In this document: positions 42,979-52,637 of the stretch, piece after piece
Layout: each line of letters begins with the position of its first letter
Position numbering within the stretch: position 1 is the stretch's first letter
Assembly: GCA_019912965.1 (NCBI GenBank)
Contig: JAIOHM010000094.1
Location: 24,250-88,249 of the forward strand
Direction: 5' to 3'
DNA length: 64,000 bases
Source of the DNA: Anaerolineae bacterium
GTDB taxonomy: Bacteria > Chloroflexota > Anaerolineae > Aggregatilineales > Phototrophicaceae
The notes under the pieces: generated by a model
The model's database searches: none
Told to the model about the DNA's origin: nothing
Seen by the model: the letters and a program-made list of their open reading frames with translations, nothing else
Position numbers and translations under genes: made by a program

Positions 42979-43410
42979 TTAAAACAGGCTTAATTGTTTC
43001 GGGGCATCGTCATCCAGGGGAGATTCTTCTGGGAAATCATCCAGAGCCGATTCTGGCTCAATCAGTAATTCGGCTACCGATTCATCAGCGACCACCATCC
43101 CGGTTTCGGGGGATAGCTCAGTCATCTCTGCCACAATCTCTGGTACAGCGAAAACCGATGATTCATCTTCAGTTTCCACTTGCGAGACAGATTCGAGCAC
43201 ATCCATATCCGGCACAAAATCCGCCCCTATGTCGTCCACATGCATCGTCGCCCGAACACGTAGTTCCGCCAGTTCAGACTCATTGAACCCCGCCTGCCCC
43301 ATAACGATGGTTAGCGAAGGCAGTGTAACCCGGTCATTGGTGCGGATGACATGCATGTAATGCGACCGCAAACAGTCCAGCCAATCTTCCGCGAAAACAT
43401 TCTCACTCAC
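42979..43410 (-). CDS. Acidic hypothetical protein
   Basis: A 143-residue protein with a short helical N-terminal domain (MSENVFAEDWLDCLRSHYMHVI, basic patch then hydrophobics) and a highly acidic, likely disordered tail ending DDDAPKQLSLF. It lies 13 bp after the beta-CASP gene and 35 bp before the nuclease-like gene. The tail ending QLSLF resembles a beta-clamp-binding QLxLF motif. Function unknown. Confidence 0.7.
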   Translation of the reverse strand: MSENVFAEDWLDCLRSHYMHVIRTNDRVTLPSLTIVMGQAGFNESELAELRVRATMHVDDIGADFVPDMDVLESVSQVETEDESSVFAVPEIVAEMTELSPETGMVVADESVAELLIEPESALDDFPEESPLDDDAPKQLSLF

Positions 43411-43423
43411 GGTTTTTCCTCAT

Positions 43424-44830
43424 TCAAACTTCAAACGAATCTTTCCATGCTGGAATATCGACCTGCAAACCAAAGCGCGTTCGCAGCGATTCGGCCAATG
43501 CTGTAGCTGATTCCGGTTCACCATGCACCAGAAACGTGCGGCGGGGCTTGCGCTCGATATGCTCCACCCAAGCCTGCAATTCGCCGCTGTCGGCATGACC
43601 GCTGAAACCATTCAAAACTTCCACATGAGCATGATTGGCATATTCTTCGCCAAAAATGTGGACTTTTTCAACCTGGTCGACCAAACGCCGCCCCAATGTC
43701 TGTGGCGCTTGCCAGCCAACAATCAGCACGGTTGTGCGCGGATCAGTGATGTTATTTTTTAGATGATGCAAAATGCGCCCGGTCTCCGCCATCCCGCTGG
43801 CACTGATAATAATCGCCGGTTCGCGCAGGAAGTTGAGCGCCTTACTATCCTCCACTGAGCGCGTATAAATCAGTTGGTCAAAGCCGAATGGGTCGCGTCG
43901 TCCACGTTCACCCAGTACAAACTGCTGTGTTTCAGCATCAAAACATTCCGGGTGTGTGCGGAATACATCAGTAGTATTCATAGCCAGTGGGCTATCCACG
44001 TAAATCGGCAAATGTGGAATATCGCCCTGCACTGCTAATTGGTGCAGGCTGTAAACCAACTGCTGCGTCCGGCCTACAGCGAAAGCCGGAATGATAATTT
44101 TCCCACCGCGCTGGTAAGTCTCATTGACAATCCGTTCCAGTTCCTTCTCGGCATCCGGGTAGGATTCATGAGTCCGATTCCCATAAGTGCTTTCCATAAT
44201 CAGGATATCTGCTGCATCGGGCGTTTGCGGATCGCGGATAATGGGAATCCCTTTACGTCCAATGTCACCGCTGAAAACCAGTCTCACGTTCCGCGCTGCA
44301 TCCCGGTCTTCAATATCCAGCACTAATGACGCACTACCCAGCATATGTCCAGCATCAATCAGATTAAGCTGTACCCCTGGCGCAATTGTCCGTGCCCGAT
44401 CATAACCCTGTGAGGTAAAGTAACGCAGGCTGGCGGCAGCATCTGCTTCGGTATAAATCGGCTCGACCGGCAGTTTGCCCCGTTTGGCATTCTTCTTGTT
44501 GACGAACTCCACATCCCGTTCCTGAATGTGGCCGCTGTCCAGCAGCATTACCCCGCACAAATCACGCGTAGCATGCGTGCAAATGATATCACCGTCAAAC
44601 CCGCTTTTAACCAGATTGGGAATATTGCCCGCATGATCGGTATGGGCGTGTGAGAGTACCATCACATCTACAGTTTTGGCATCAAACGGCAAGTGACGAT
44701 TACGCTCCATCGCATCGGCGCGTTTGCCCTGATACAGACCGCAATCCAGCAAGATCCGCAGCCCGTTGACCTCCACCATATGCTGCGAACCTGTCACCGT
44801 CTGCGCCGCGCCGTAAAATGTAATCTTCAT
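43424..44830 (-). CDS. Beta-CASP metallo-beta-lactamase-fold ribonuclease
   Basis: A 468-residue RNA-processing MBL/beta-CASP protein. The metal site reads SHAHTDHAGNIPNL, a further His in LIDAGHMLGSASLV, Asp in FSGDIGRKG and the C-terminal GFSGHADSGEL. MESTYGNRTH is the beta-CASP motif. Such proteins are 3'/5' ribonucleases or mRNA 3'-end-type nucleases. Situated with an RNase D gene upstream, suggesting an RNA-turnover unit. Confidence 0.93.
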   Translation of the reverse strand: MKITFYGAAQTVTGSQHMVEVNGLRILLDCGLYQGKRADAMERNRHLPFDAKTVDVMVLSHAHTDHAGNIPNLVKSGFDGDIICTHATRDLCGVMLLDSGHIQERDVEFVNKKNAKRGKLPVEPIYTEADAAASLRYFTSQGYDRARTIAPGVQLNLIDAGHMLGSASLVLDIEDRDAARNVRLVFSGDIGRKGIPIIRDPQTPDAADILIMESTYGNRTHESYPDAEKELERIVNETYQRGGKIIIPAFAVGRTQQLVYSLHQLAVQGDIPHLPIYVDSPLAMNTTDVFRTHPECFDAETQQFVLGERGRRDPFGFDQLIYTRSVEDSKALNFLREPAIIISASGMAETGRILHHLKNNITDPRTTVLIVGWQAPQTLGRRLVDQVEKVHIFGEEYANHAHVEVLNGFSGHADSGELQAWVEHIERKPRRTFLVHGEPESATALAESLRTRFGLQVDIPAWKDSFEV

Positions 44831-44914
44831 ACTGCCTCCAAAGCGGGATATTCCCGGCTTTCGCCATGATAAACGCCTATCATAATTTTATCCCTGAAGG
44901 CTGAAAGCTGAAAG

Positions 44915-46045
44915 CTATTCACGCATCCGCGCGAGTACATCCAGAATTTCCTGTCCATAAGCGTTCCGCCGCCAAGGGCCAAGTCCCGACAGTCCTTCCA
45001 AATCATCCATTGTCTTTGGGTCTTTAAAGGCAACTGCCCACATGGCATCTTTAGAGAGAATCACATCCGACTCAACATCACGTTGTTCAGCACGCGCCTT
45101 GCGCCAATCACGCAGTGCCATAAAGCGATCCACCACCGCTGGCTCGGTTTCGGTACCCCGTTGCTGCATCCTCGGCAGCGGTGCGCGCCGTCCCCGGTCA
45201 AGTGTATGCAGCAGTTCCCGTCCATAACGTTGTGCGCTGGAAAGTGGTAGTCCTTTCACACGTTTCAAATCATTCGACTTGGCAGGTGAAGCCTTCGCCA
45301 ATTCCACCAATGCCGCGTCTGAGAAAACCTTAAAAATGGGAACATCTCGTTCTTGAGCAATCGAATCGCGCAGTAAATAAAGTTCGCGCAGAATTGCCCA
45401 TTGGCGGCGCGTCAAATCGCTCAGATTGGTCAAACGCCAGAAACCCTCCGGGTCAAAACGTTTTTCTGCTGCCGGAACCTGTACATAATCAGCAAAACTT
45501 TCATAGGCTTCCGTCAGCCGTCCCATTTCTTCCAGTTTTAGCAGGAGTTTATCGCGCAGCGCGGGCAGATAGTGTGTATCCATCTGGGCATAAAGCAAAC
45601 CCTCTTCACTCAAAGGGCGTTTGCCCCAATCATCGCGCTGATGGCTCTTGTCGGATTCAATGCCCAAATATTCCGCCAACAAACGATTCAGCCCCAGCAT
45701 CCTATGCCCACAAATCCGTGCCGCCCACATGGTATCGAACAGGTTGCTGACCACGAATCCATAATCCCGTTTGAGGCACATCAAATCATATTCTGCCGCG
45801 TGGAATACTTTTTCAATCTTTGGGTCGGCCAGCACCGGGCCAAGTGGTGATAAATCCGCGACTCGCAAGGGATCAATGATAAAATCCGCTGTGCGGGTCG
45901 AAATCTGTACCAGACATACCCGCTCCTGATAAGCGTACATGCTGTTGGATTCGGTATCAACGGCAACCAGCGATTCAGTTGCCAGTTGGTCAATCAATCG
46001 GCGGAAATCCGCGTCGTGTTCAATATAAGCTGCCGGGAGGAGCAT
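44915..46045 (-). CDS. rnd: Ribonuclease D
   Basis: 3'-5' exonuclease of tRNA 3' ends. The DEDDy residues are visible in VAVDTESN, HAAEYDLMCLKR and YAQMDTHYLPALR; HRDC-type helical domains follow (residues 210-376) with FKVFSDAALVELAKASP and ISGLGPWRRNAYG. 376 residues from ATG 46045 (AAGG ribosome site); a GTG at 46060 inside the CorA end is the alternative. Confidence 0.93.
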   Translation of the reverse strand: MLLPAAYIEHDADFRRLIDQLATESLVAVDTESNSMYAYQERVCLVQISTRTADFIIDPLRVADLSPLGPVLADPKIEKVFHAAEYDLMCLKRDYGFVVSNLFDTMWAARICGHRMLGLNRLLAEYLGIESDKSHQRDDWGKRPLSEEGLLYAQMDTHYLPALRDKLLLKLEEMGRLTEAYESFADYVQVPAAEKRFDPEGFWRLTNLSDLTRRQWAILRELYLLRDSIAQERDVPIFKVFSDAALVELAKASPAKSNDLKRVKGLPLSSAQRYGRELLHTLDRGRRAPLPRMQQRGTETEPAVVDRFMALRDWRKARAEQRDVESDVILSKDAMWAVAFKDPKTMDDLEGLSGLGPWRRNAYGQEILDVLARMRE

Positions 46046-46050
46046 TCGCC

Positions 46051-46968
46051 TTAGAGCCACTTTCGTCGCTTAAAATACAGGAGCATCAGGGTCGCGGTCA
46101 GTACCATTGACCCTACCACAACTATAAAGGCGTCAGGATGCTGGTTCAAGGGCAAGTCAACATTCATGCCGTAGATGCCGGAAATCAAGGTCAGGGGCAG
46201 CATAATAACCGAAATCACCGTCAGCACTCGCATCACTTCATTAATTCGGTGGTTGAGCAGTGTATCCGCCGTTTCCGATAAACCGGAAATTACCTCCGAA
46301 TCTTCGTCAATAATGTCTCGTGCTGCCAACAAATGATCGACGGTATCGCCAAAGTACTCTTCTAAATCTTCGCGGATGATACGATGTTCGCTGCGCTCCA
46401 GCGTTTCGACAATCGGCACCTGATGGCGGATGATGCGCCTCAGCGCAATGATGTCCCGTCGCACCAGTGCGATGTCGCGAATGACTTCCCGTGCGTCCCC
46501 GCTGAAAATAGTGTCTTCAATATCCCGAATATTGGCGTCCACTTTACGCAGTATCGGAAACATATAATCGACGAGATGATCAATCAATGCATAAAAAGCA
46601 TCATTCGCCCCTTTCCCAAAAACTGTGTTGCGTTCGGACTCGTACAATTCACAACGAGAAAATAATCGTACCAGCGGCTTCAATACCCCTTCATGCACAG
46701 TCACCAGATAATTACGCCCCAAAATAAACTCGACCTCACTGGGACGTGACATACGATGTTTGGCGTCCCATAGCGGGAAGTGCATCACCACAAACAGGTA
46801 ATTTTCAGATTCGTCGATTTTGGGGCGCTCAGTTTGACTGAGCAAGTCTTCCAGATGCAAAGGGTGAACATCCGGGTATGATTGGGCTAAACGGTCAACA
46901 TCTGTGCGAGTTGGGTGAACAATGTTCGTCCAGACGAAGCGGTTACATTGCAGTTGAAAAGTTGCCAT
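46051..46968 (-). CDS. corA: CorA-family divalent cation channel
   Basis: Mg2+/Co2+ channel. The 305-residue product ends in two membrane helices with the GMN selectivity motif in ISGIYGMNVDLP and an acidic loop (NQHPDAF), and closes with a basic cytoplasmic tail KRRKWL. The cytoplasmic domain has the long helix SAREVIRDIALVRRDIIALRRI-type. ATG 46968 has GGGGCGC upstream; a longer upstream start is unlikely because it would run into the qcr regulatory region. Confidence 0.92.
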   Translation of the reverse strand: MATFQLQCNRFVWTNIVHPTRTDVDRLAQSYPDVHPLHLEDLLSQTERPKIDESENYLFVVMHFPLWDAKHRMSRPSEVEFILGRNYLVTVHEGVLKPLVRLFSRCELYESERNTVFGKGANDAFYALIDHLVDYMFPILRKVDANIRDIEDTIFSGDAREVIRDIALVRRDIIALRRIIRHQVPIVETLERSEHRIIREDLEEYFGDTVDHLLAARDIIDEDSEVISGLSETADTLLNHRINEVMRVLTVISVIMLPLTLISGIYGMNVDLPLNQHPDAFIVVVGSMVLTATLMLLYFKRRKWL

Positions 46969-47235
46969 AGCGCCCCACATAAAACCAAAATTGACCTGCG
47001 ATTTTATTATCTGCCTGCTACATACTATCGGCAAATCTGGCTCTGACTCTTTTTTGACTTCATTGATTGATTGTGATATATTGTACAGACGCGAATTTAC
47101 CCCCGTTATCGCGTGATTTGCTTTCACAACCCAGCCATACACGTCTTGACTCTCAATTGATAAGAAAAGATGTGTTTTTTGATTATTTTGCGTTAAACTA
47201 CGGTCAATTCGTTCCGGGAATGTTAGGAGACCTTA

Positions 47236-47826
47236 ATGGCTACAGCAAGTGTGACCACAACAAAAGCTGCACAGCCGGCGGAGGCCAAACCAGGCGTACA
47301 GGTCAGCGCCCCCAGCCGCCGTGAGTTTTTATATTACATTTGGGGTGCTTCGATTGCCCTGATTCTGGGCGAAACGGCAGCCGGGCTGATCTGGTTCGCG
47401 CTCCCCCGTTTTAAAGAAGGCGAATTTGGCGGCACTTTCACTTATGAAGGTGACGCGATCCCCGAAGCAGGAGCTGCCCCAGTCAATATTCCGTCTGGTC
47501 GTTTCTGGCTGGTCAATTTGCCAGAAAATGCAGGATTCCTGTCGTTGTACGGCGTCTGTACGCACCTGGGCTGCCTGCCCAAATGGGTGCCGCTGAACAA
47601 CCGTTTTGAGTGCCCGTGTCACGGTTCAAAGTACCAGATGAGTGGTTTGTGGATTGAAGGTCCTGCTCCTCGCAGTCTGGATCGCTTTAAAACCACCGTT
47701 ACCTTCGAAGACGGTACCACTGCCGAAACTGACGCAGGCGGTGAGCCTATCGCCACCAACGGGAAGAAAATCGTCAAAATCGCCGTCAACACAGGCGCCC
47801 GTATCAAGCGAAACGGCCATGTGTAG
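47236..47826 (+). CDS. Rieske iron-sulfur protein of the quinol:cytochrome c complex
   Basis: A 196-residue subunit with a twin-arginine-like N terminus ([18 protein letters not shown]), one membrane anchor and the [2Fe-2S] ligands [10 protein letters not shown] and CPCHGSKY. It accepts electrons from quinol at the Qo site. AGGAGA ribosome site. First gene of a three- or four-gene operon with cytochrome b and cytochrome c. Confidence 0.96.
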   Translation: MATASVTTTKAAQPAEAKPGVQVSAPSRREFLYYIWGASIALILGETAAGLIWFALPRFKEGEFGGTFTYEGDAIPEAGAAPVNIPSGRFWLVNLPENAGFLSLYGVCTHLGCLPKWVPLNNRFECPCHGSKYQMSGLWIEGPAPRSLDRFKTTVTFEDGTTAETDAGGEPIATNGKKIVKIAVNTGARIKRNGHV

Positions 47827-47873
47827 GGTTTATTGGAATATGTTGTTAGTCGTTTAAGCACCAGGAGTTCTCT

Positions 47874-49700
47874 ATGTCTGTACTTCCATTTCCATCATTC
47901 CTGGACGACGTGAAGGAGAAGGGTCTCAAACGGGCTGTCTTTGAATTGGTGGACGAGTCTGTCGAACGTCTCACGGCAGGCATGAATATTCAGGACATCC
48001 GGGAAGCCCTGCGCGGCGAACCGGCCAGCCGCAAACCCAATCCACGCCTGCAACCACACGCGGATGGTTTCTGGTTGCATATGCGTCCCAGCTATTTCCA
48101 TGCGGATATGACCGGGTTATACCCAACATTCCGTCTAGGCTGGTTGTCAACTTACCTGGTGTTCTTTGAAACCATCACTGGCATTCTGTTGATGGTTTGG
48201 TACACACCCTCGCCGGAAGTGGCCTACACCAACATGCTCGAAATTGTTGGGAATGTGCCGCTTGGTCAGTTGATGCGTGATCTGCACCGTCTGGGCGCGG
48301 AAGCGATGGTGCTGATTGTTGCCTTGCATATGGTGCGAACCTTCTTCACCGGGTCATATAAAAAACCACGTCAATTCACCTGGTTCACCGGGCTTTTGCT
48401 GCTGGTGTTCACAGGTTTCCTAAGCTTCACGGGCTATCTACTCCCCTGGGATCAGTTAGCATTGTGGGCGGTAACTATCGGCGCATCCATGATCGAAGCC
48501 ACACCGCCGCAGGTGGTTGGTGACAACCTGAACTTGCTCATTCGTGGCGGCCCGGACATTGCAGCCAACGGTTTGCTCCGCTTCTATCTGGCGCATGTGC
48601 TGCTGCTGCCTGCCCTGTTGTTCATCTTCACGGGCGTTCACTACTACAAGGTGATCGTACACGGTCACAGCCTGCCCCCCAAGAAAGAAAATATCGGTGA
48701 AGACACAGCCAAACGTGTGCCGCTGGACAAGCGCGTGTACTTCATCCCGGATGTACTCACCAGCGAAATTATGTGGCTGGGTGTGACGACGCTTATTCTG
48801 GTTGTGTTGTGCATCTGGTTCTACGACGCACCACTAGAACATCATGCCGATCCGCAAATCACGCCACTGGGCACAACTGCCCCTTGGTACTTCCTGTGGA
48901 TTCAAGGCGCACTCAAACTGGGCGATAAGGTTTTCTGGGGTCTGATTTTCCCCGGCGTTCTGCTCGGTTTGCTGGCTGTCTGGCCATATCTGGATGTGAC
49001 CGTCAGCCGCCGTTTTGCCCATCGCCGCTTTGCCCATACATTCTTCCTGGTGCTGATTTCGTTCACCACGATGCTCAGTTACATGGGTCTGCCGGAATTT
49101 GGTGTGTCAACATCGCCGGATGTGGAAATCTTCCACGAAATGACCTTCCCGCCACAGCACAGCCGCGTGGGTAAACTGCTTCCAGTACCATTTGATCAGT
49201 TGGTGCCGGGTATGTATACCACCCGCCAGATCGAGGCTGAAGCAGGCGATGAAGCTAATGTTGTCAGTGCATTTAATGCTGAAATCGAACAGCAGATGGT
49301 ACCAAATGTGAGCGGCGAGTTGGTGCCACTAGCCGAGGAAATAAAAGCCGAACTGGAATTCCAGCATCTTCCGATTTCCGGCAACCTTAATTTCTCGACT
49401 ATACCGGCAGATGCGCCCGAACTGCTCAATCAGTTACAATTCCTGGCGCATGAAATCGAACGTAACGGCACGGAACTTCAAAATGCCTGGGGCGCGATTA
49501 TTGTTACATCCAACCAGCACAATCTGAAGCGTGTTGATTTAATCATCACCTGGGATGTTGTGAAAACTGAAAACGGAGTCCCTGTGATGGATGCCGAAGG
49601 CAATCCAGTACTCGAATTGGATGCCAACGGCAACCCACAACGTCAGGTAAGCTCGACACATGTTTTCATCCATGAGGATGCAGCCTACTTCGCGCACTAA
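47874..49700 (+). CDS. Cytochrome b, fused, with C-terminal extension
   Basis: A 608-residue fused cytochrome b with b-haem histidines in the second and fourth helix groups (DLHRLGAEAMVLIVALHMVR and FYLAHVLLLPALLFIFTGVHYYKV). The Qo-site motif reads APWY (TTAPWYFLW) where most bc complexes have PEWY. After the last helix near residue 420 comes an extension of about 180 residues without membrane segments, with several acidic stretches. The b6 and subunit-IV parts are in one chain. Confidence 0.95.
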   Translation: MSVLPFPSFLDDVKEKGLKRAVFELVDESVERLTAGMNIQDIREALRGEPASRKPNPRLQPHADGFWLHMRPSYFHADMTGLYPTFRLGWLSTYLVFFETITGILLMVWYTPSPEVAYTNMLEIVGNVPLGQLMRDLHRLGAEAMVLIVALHMVRTFFTGSYKKPRQFTWFTGLLLLVFTGFLSFTGYLLPWDQLALWAVTIGASMIEATPPQVVGDNLNLLIRGGPDIAANGLLRFYLAHVLLLPALLFIFTGVHYYKVIVHGHSLPPKKENIGEDTAKRVPLDKRVYFIPDVLTSEIMWLGVTTLILVVLCIWFYDAPLEHHADPQITPLGTTAPWYFLWIQGALKLGDKVFWGLIFPGVLLGLLAVWPYLDVTVSRRFAHRRFAHTFFLVLISFTTMLSYMGLPEFGVSTSPDVEIFHEMTFPPQHSRVGKLLPVPFDQLVPGMYTTRQIEAEAGDEANVVSAFNAEIEQQMVPNVSGELVPLAEEIKAELEFQHLPISGNLNFSTIPADAPELLNQLQFLAHEIERNGTELQNAWGAIIVTSNQHNLKRVDLIITWDVVKTENGVPVMDAEGNPVLELDANGNPQRQVSSTHVFIHEDAAYFAH

Positions 49701-49717
49701 TACCTGAATTTACGATG

Positions 49718-49742
49718 TAAGGGAGGGTTTAAACCTCCCTTA
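49718..49742 (+). other. Intercistronic hairpin between cytochrome b and cytochrome c genes
   Basis: Nine-bp stem TAAGGGAGG/CCTCCCTTA with a seven-base loop, no T-run. Likely mRNA stabilising or differential expression element. Confidence 0.6.
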
Positions 49743-49780
49743 TCCATGATGAGATAACACCTTACTTAGGATAAACACCG

Positions 49781-50953
49781 ATGTTAGAACGCATGTTAGT
49801 CGGCAAAATCGAGAACCGCATCACCGTCGGGATTCTTTCCTTTCTCGGCATTATGGTTCTTTTGGGGTGGGCGGCCATCAACGAAGGCGGTCGTATGCAA
49901 GCCTTCACAGAGGCGGAACATGCCCGTTCTATCGAACAGGGTGCGGCGCTGTTCGCTTCTCAATGCGCTACGTGTCACGGCGAAGATGGCCGGGGTAAGG
50001 CAGGACGCGCACCAGGGTTAAACAACCCTCAGTTCTTCGGCCACGACTTTTTCCCGGATATCACCAGCCAGATAGCGACGTTGATAGCTGAAAGAACCAC
50101 TTTAACTGCCGAGTCGGCTGCACAGGGTACTCCTGAAGAACGAAAAACAGAAATCAACAGCCGCATTTTGGTCATTGATACTCAAATTGAAGACCTGAAC
50201 GCTCAACGTACTCCGGCAGTTCAGGCTGCTATTGATGCGGGGTATAACCCTCAATCGCCGTCCCGCCTGGCAAATCTGGGATGGGCAGGCACACATGATT
50301 CATTCGTTCTCACAACCTTAATTCATGGTCGTCCGGTCAGCATCAACTACTGGCCACAGGCTATGCCCGCGTGGTCACAAACTGCTGGTGGCCCGATGCG
50401 TATGGATCAGCTTGAATATCTGGTGGCGTACATCGAAAACTGGGATAAAGGCGAGGAATGGACGCTCGAAGACCTCTTTGCTGTCAAACAGTTTGCTATT
50501 CAACCGGCTGACCCCGCTCCTTTGCTGTTTCAAATTCAACAGTTGCAACAAAGTGGTGGCATGTTACCGGAACAAGTCGGTACTGATGTAGCGGCTATCC
50601 TGACACGTTTGCCAGAATTCACCGGAGATGCGGCACGTGGTGATGAACTCTATCATGGTTTGGCGAGCACACAGTTTGGTAATCGTTTGGCGTGCACAGG
50701 TTGCCACAGCCCAGAAGCCAACGGCGTTGGCCCTATGCTTAACGGTACATTTACCCGTGTTCAAAATGACCGCCTGAATGATCCGGCACTCGCGGGCTAT
50801 ACAGCCGAACAATATCTCGTTCAGAGCATTGTTCTGCCCAGTGCCTACATTGTACCGACATTCAACGATGCAATGCAGAAAAACTTTGGGGAACTCCTAA
50901 GCTACCAGGATATGGCGGATATTATCGCCTATCTGGAAACCCTGAACCAGTAA
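49781..50953 (+). CDS. Diheme cytochrome c of the bc complex
   Basis: Membrane-anchored (one N-terminal helix) 390-residue protein with two CxxCH haem sites: CATCHGEDGRG near residue 64 and CTGCHSPEANG near residue 307. Between the first haem site and its presumed Met ligand (AMPAWSQ) is a charged coiled-coil-like insertion (residues about 100-145). The second domain resembles the cytochrome encoded next (50% or more by eye in the haem-binding half). Takes electrons from the Rieske protein by family. Confidence 0.93.
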   Translation: MLERMLVGKIENRITVGILSFLGIMVLLGWAAINEGGRMQAFTEAEHARSIEQGAALFASQCATCHGEDGRGKAGRAPGLNNPQFFGHDFFPDITSQIATLIAERTTLTAESAAQGTPEERKTEINSRILVIDTQIEDLNAQRTPAVQAAIDAGYNPQSPSRLANLGWAGTHDSFVLTTLIHGRPVSINYWPQAMPAWSQTAGGPMRMDQLEYLVAYIENWDKGEEWTLEDLFAVKQFAIQPADPAPLLFQIQQLQQSGGMLPEQVGTDVAAILTRLPEFTGDAARGDELYHGLASTQFGNRLACTGCHSPEANGVGPMLNGTFTRVQNDRLNDPALAGYTAEQYLVQSIVLPSAYIVPTFNDAMQKNFGELLSYQDMADIIAYLETLNQ

Positions 50954-50969
50954 TCCCGGATGTTGCTAA

Positions 50970-50991
50970 ACAAGGGATTCAAATCCCTTGT
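50970..50991 (+). other. Intercistronic hairpin after diheme cytochrome c gene
   Basis: Eight-bp stem ACAAGGGA/TCCCTTGT with a six-base loop, without a T-run; 17 bp after the stop and upstream of the terminator at 51014. Confidence 0.55.
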
Positions 50992-51013
50992 CTACCCGGT
51001 ACACGCCATTCCT

Positions 51014-51044
51014 AAAGCCCTCGGCCTCCAACCGGGGGCTTTTT
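51014..51044 (+). terminator. Rho-independent terminator of the bc operon
   Basis: Nine-bp stem AGCCCTCGG/CCGGGGGCT (one G-T pair), loop CCTCCAA, followed by TTTT. Located before the monoheme cytochrome c gene, so that gene may have its own promoter. Confidence 0.85.
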
Positions 51045-51106
51045 CTATCGCAGGAGAATCTTGGCCGAGCAATCATCTCCTACATTCCAAAATCAGGATA
51101 TTTTCT

Positions 51107-51799
51107 ATGTCTAAACTGAAAAACCTTCTCTCTCTACAAATGTCGACCTACACTGCACCACTGTGGTTAATGCTGCTCTTCTTTTCCCTCACCGCTCAAA
51201 CCACACCCACCCCTACACTCGAACCCAGCCCTACCCCGCGTCCGGTTGATCTGACCTGCGACCTGCTGGAACTTCAGCAAAAACAGGCGGAGTTAGCAGT
51301 GGCATTGGGATCATTCGACTCTGATGCCGAATCTAACCCCGGCGCGGCGCTGGACAATCTGTTCAAAGTCGGTGCTGCATATCAGGAACTTGCCCTCAGC
51401 TGCGGCTACATCCCAGCGGACATTGCAACCCGCTTCATTGGAACGGATGTCGAGCGTATTTTGAGCACACTAGGTGAGGTTTTTGGTGACCCAATAAATG
51501 GGCAGGTACTTTATAACGGAGAACTGGGCTGCTCTGGCTGCCATAGCGCGGACACAAATGTTGCGCCACCTACAGAGGGCACTTACACCCGTATACTAGA
51601 CGAACGCTTGCACGACCCCTTGCTGCCGGATTACACCCCGGAACATTACCTCATCGAAAGCATCGTCCTGCCGGGAAATTATGTGGTCGAAGGTTATACC
51701 AATGTAATGCCAAACAACTTTAGCGAACGATTGACGCTGCAAGACCTCGCTGACCTGATCGCCTATCTGGAAAGTCAGGACGGCGCATCACCGGAATAA
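51107..51799 (+). CDS. Monoheme cytochrome c, paralogue of the diheme C-terminal domain
   Basis: A 230-residue exported protein: ATG 51107 gives a signal-peptide-like start (SLQMSTYTAPLWLMLLFFSL), a Thr/Pro-rich linker, then one haem site GCSGCHSADTN and the presumed Met in TNVMPNNF. The C-terminal half closely resembles the second haem domain of the preceding gene. CAGGAT ribosome site. Confidence 0.9.
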   Translation: MSKLKNLLSLQMSTYTAPLWLMLLFFSLTAQTTPTPTLEPSPTPRPVDLTCDLLELQQKQAELAVALGSFDSDAESNPGAALDNLFKVGAAYQELALSCGYIPADIATRFIGTDVERILSTLGEVFGDPINGQVLYNGELGCSGCHSADTNVAPPTEGTYTRILDERLHDPLLPDYTPEHYLIESIVLPGNYVVEGYTNVMPNNFSERLTLQDLADLIAYLESQDGASPE

Positions 51800-51836
51800 T
51801 GCGCTACAATAACCCTGTTCAATGAGGAAGCAGAAT

Positions 51837-52610
51837 ATGATGTCACCCAATCTGCTCGACAACCCGCTGATTCTCGCTAACCTGTTCTTCCCGCGCCCTG
51901 CCCAACCCGGCACGAGCAGACTCCTTAATGTGCAGGACGGCACAATCCCGGTTGCTGGGGGCTTCGCGCTTGGCTACCGCTTCTATGAACTCACGCCCGG
52001 TTCACCCGTCATCCTCTACTTTCATGGCAACGGTGAAACTGCTGATGATTATGATATGTTCGCTGGCGATTTTCATCGCGTGGGCGCTGCGCTGATGGTG
52101 GTCGATTATCGCGGTTACGGATGGAGTACGGGCAAACCGTTAGTCAGCACCTTGCTCACAGATGCTGAAGCTGTGCTGACCGCGCTGCCGGGGATCATCG
52201 GGAAAGAAAGATCGCTGTTCGTGATGGGGCGCTCGCTTGGTTCTGCTCCGGCAGTTCATCTTGCCCACAAGAATCCCGGTGTTTTCAAAGGCCTGATAAT
52301 CGAAAGCGGCTTTGCTCATGAGCCTTCGTTGTTTCGCCGCCTCGCGATCCCAGATGCCATCCTCAAACAAGTACCCAGCGTCTTTGGCAACGAGTCCAAA
52401 ATGCGTGAAGTCCATTTACCGCTGCTGGTCATTCATGGCGAACGCGACACCCTCATCCCGGTCGAGAATGGACAAGCGCTTTATGATGTCTCACCTGCCG
52501 ACAACAAACGCATCCTTCGTGTAACCGGCGCAGGTCATAACGATTTGCTCCTCTACGGTGTAGCTGATTACTTCGCCGCCATCCAACAGTTCATCACGTC
52601 CAACCCTTAA
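51837..52610 (+). CDS. Alpha/beta hydrolase
   Basis: A 257-residue serine hydrolase of unknown substrate: nucleophile elbow MGRSLGSAPA, Asp in VIHGERDTLIPVENG, His in GAGHNDLL, and an oxyanion-hole HGNGETADD. Start ATG 51837 (GAGGAA upstream). No signal peptide. Confidence 0.9.
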   Translation: MMSPNLLDNPLILANLFFPRPAQPGTSRLLNVQDGTIPVAGGFALGYRFYELTPGSPVILYFHGNGETADDYDMFAGDFHRVGAALMVVDYRGYGWSTGKPLVSTLLTDAEAVLTALPGIIGKERSLFVMGRSLGSAPAVHLAHKNPGVFKGLIIESGFAHEPSLFRRLAIPDAILKQVPSVFGNESKMREVHLPLLVIHGERDTLIPVENGQALYDVSPADNKRILRVTGAGHNDLLLYGVADYFAAIQQFITSNP

Positions 52611-52637
52611 ACATTCCGATTAACTTCTCATTATGAA

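Noticed and set aside
47143..47235. TTGACT near 47145 as the qcr promoter
   Set aside because: No acceptable -10 box at 16-18 bp spacing, so not reported as a promoter.
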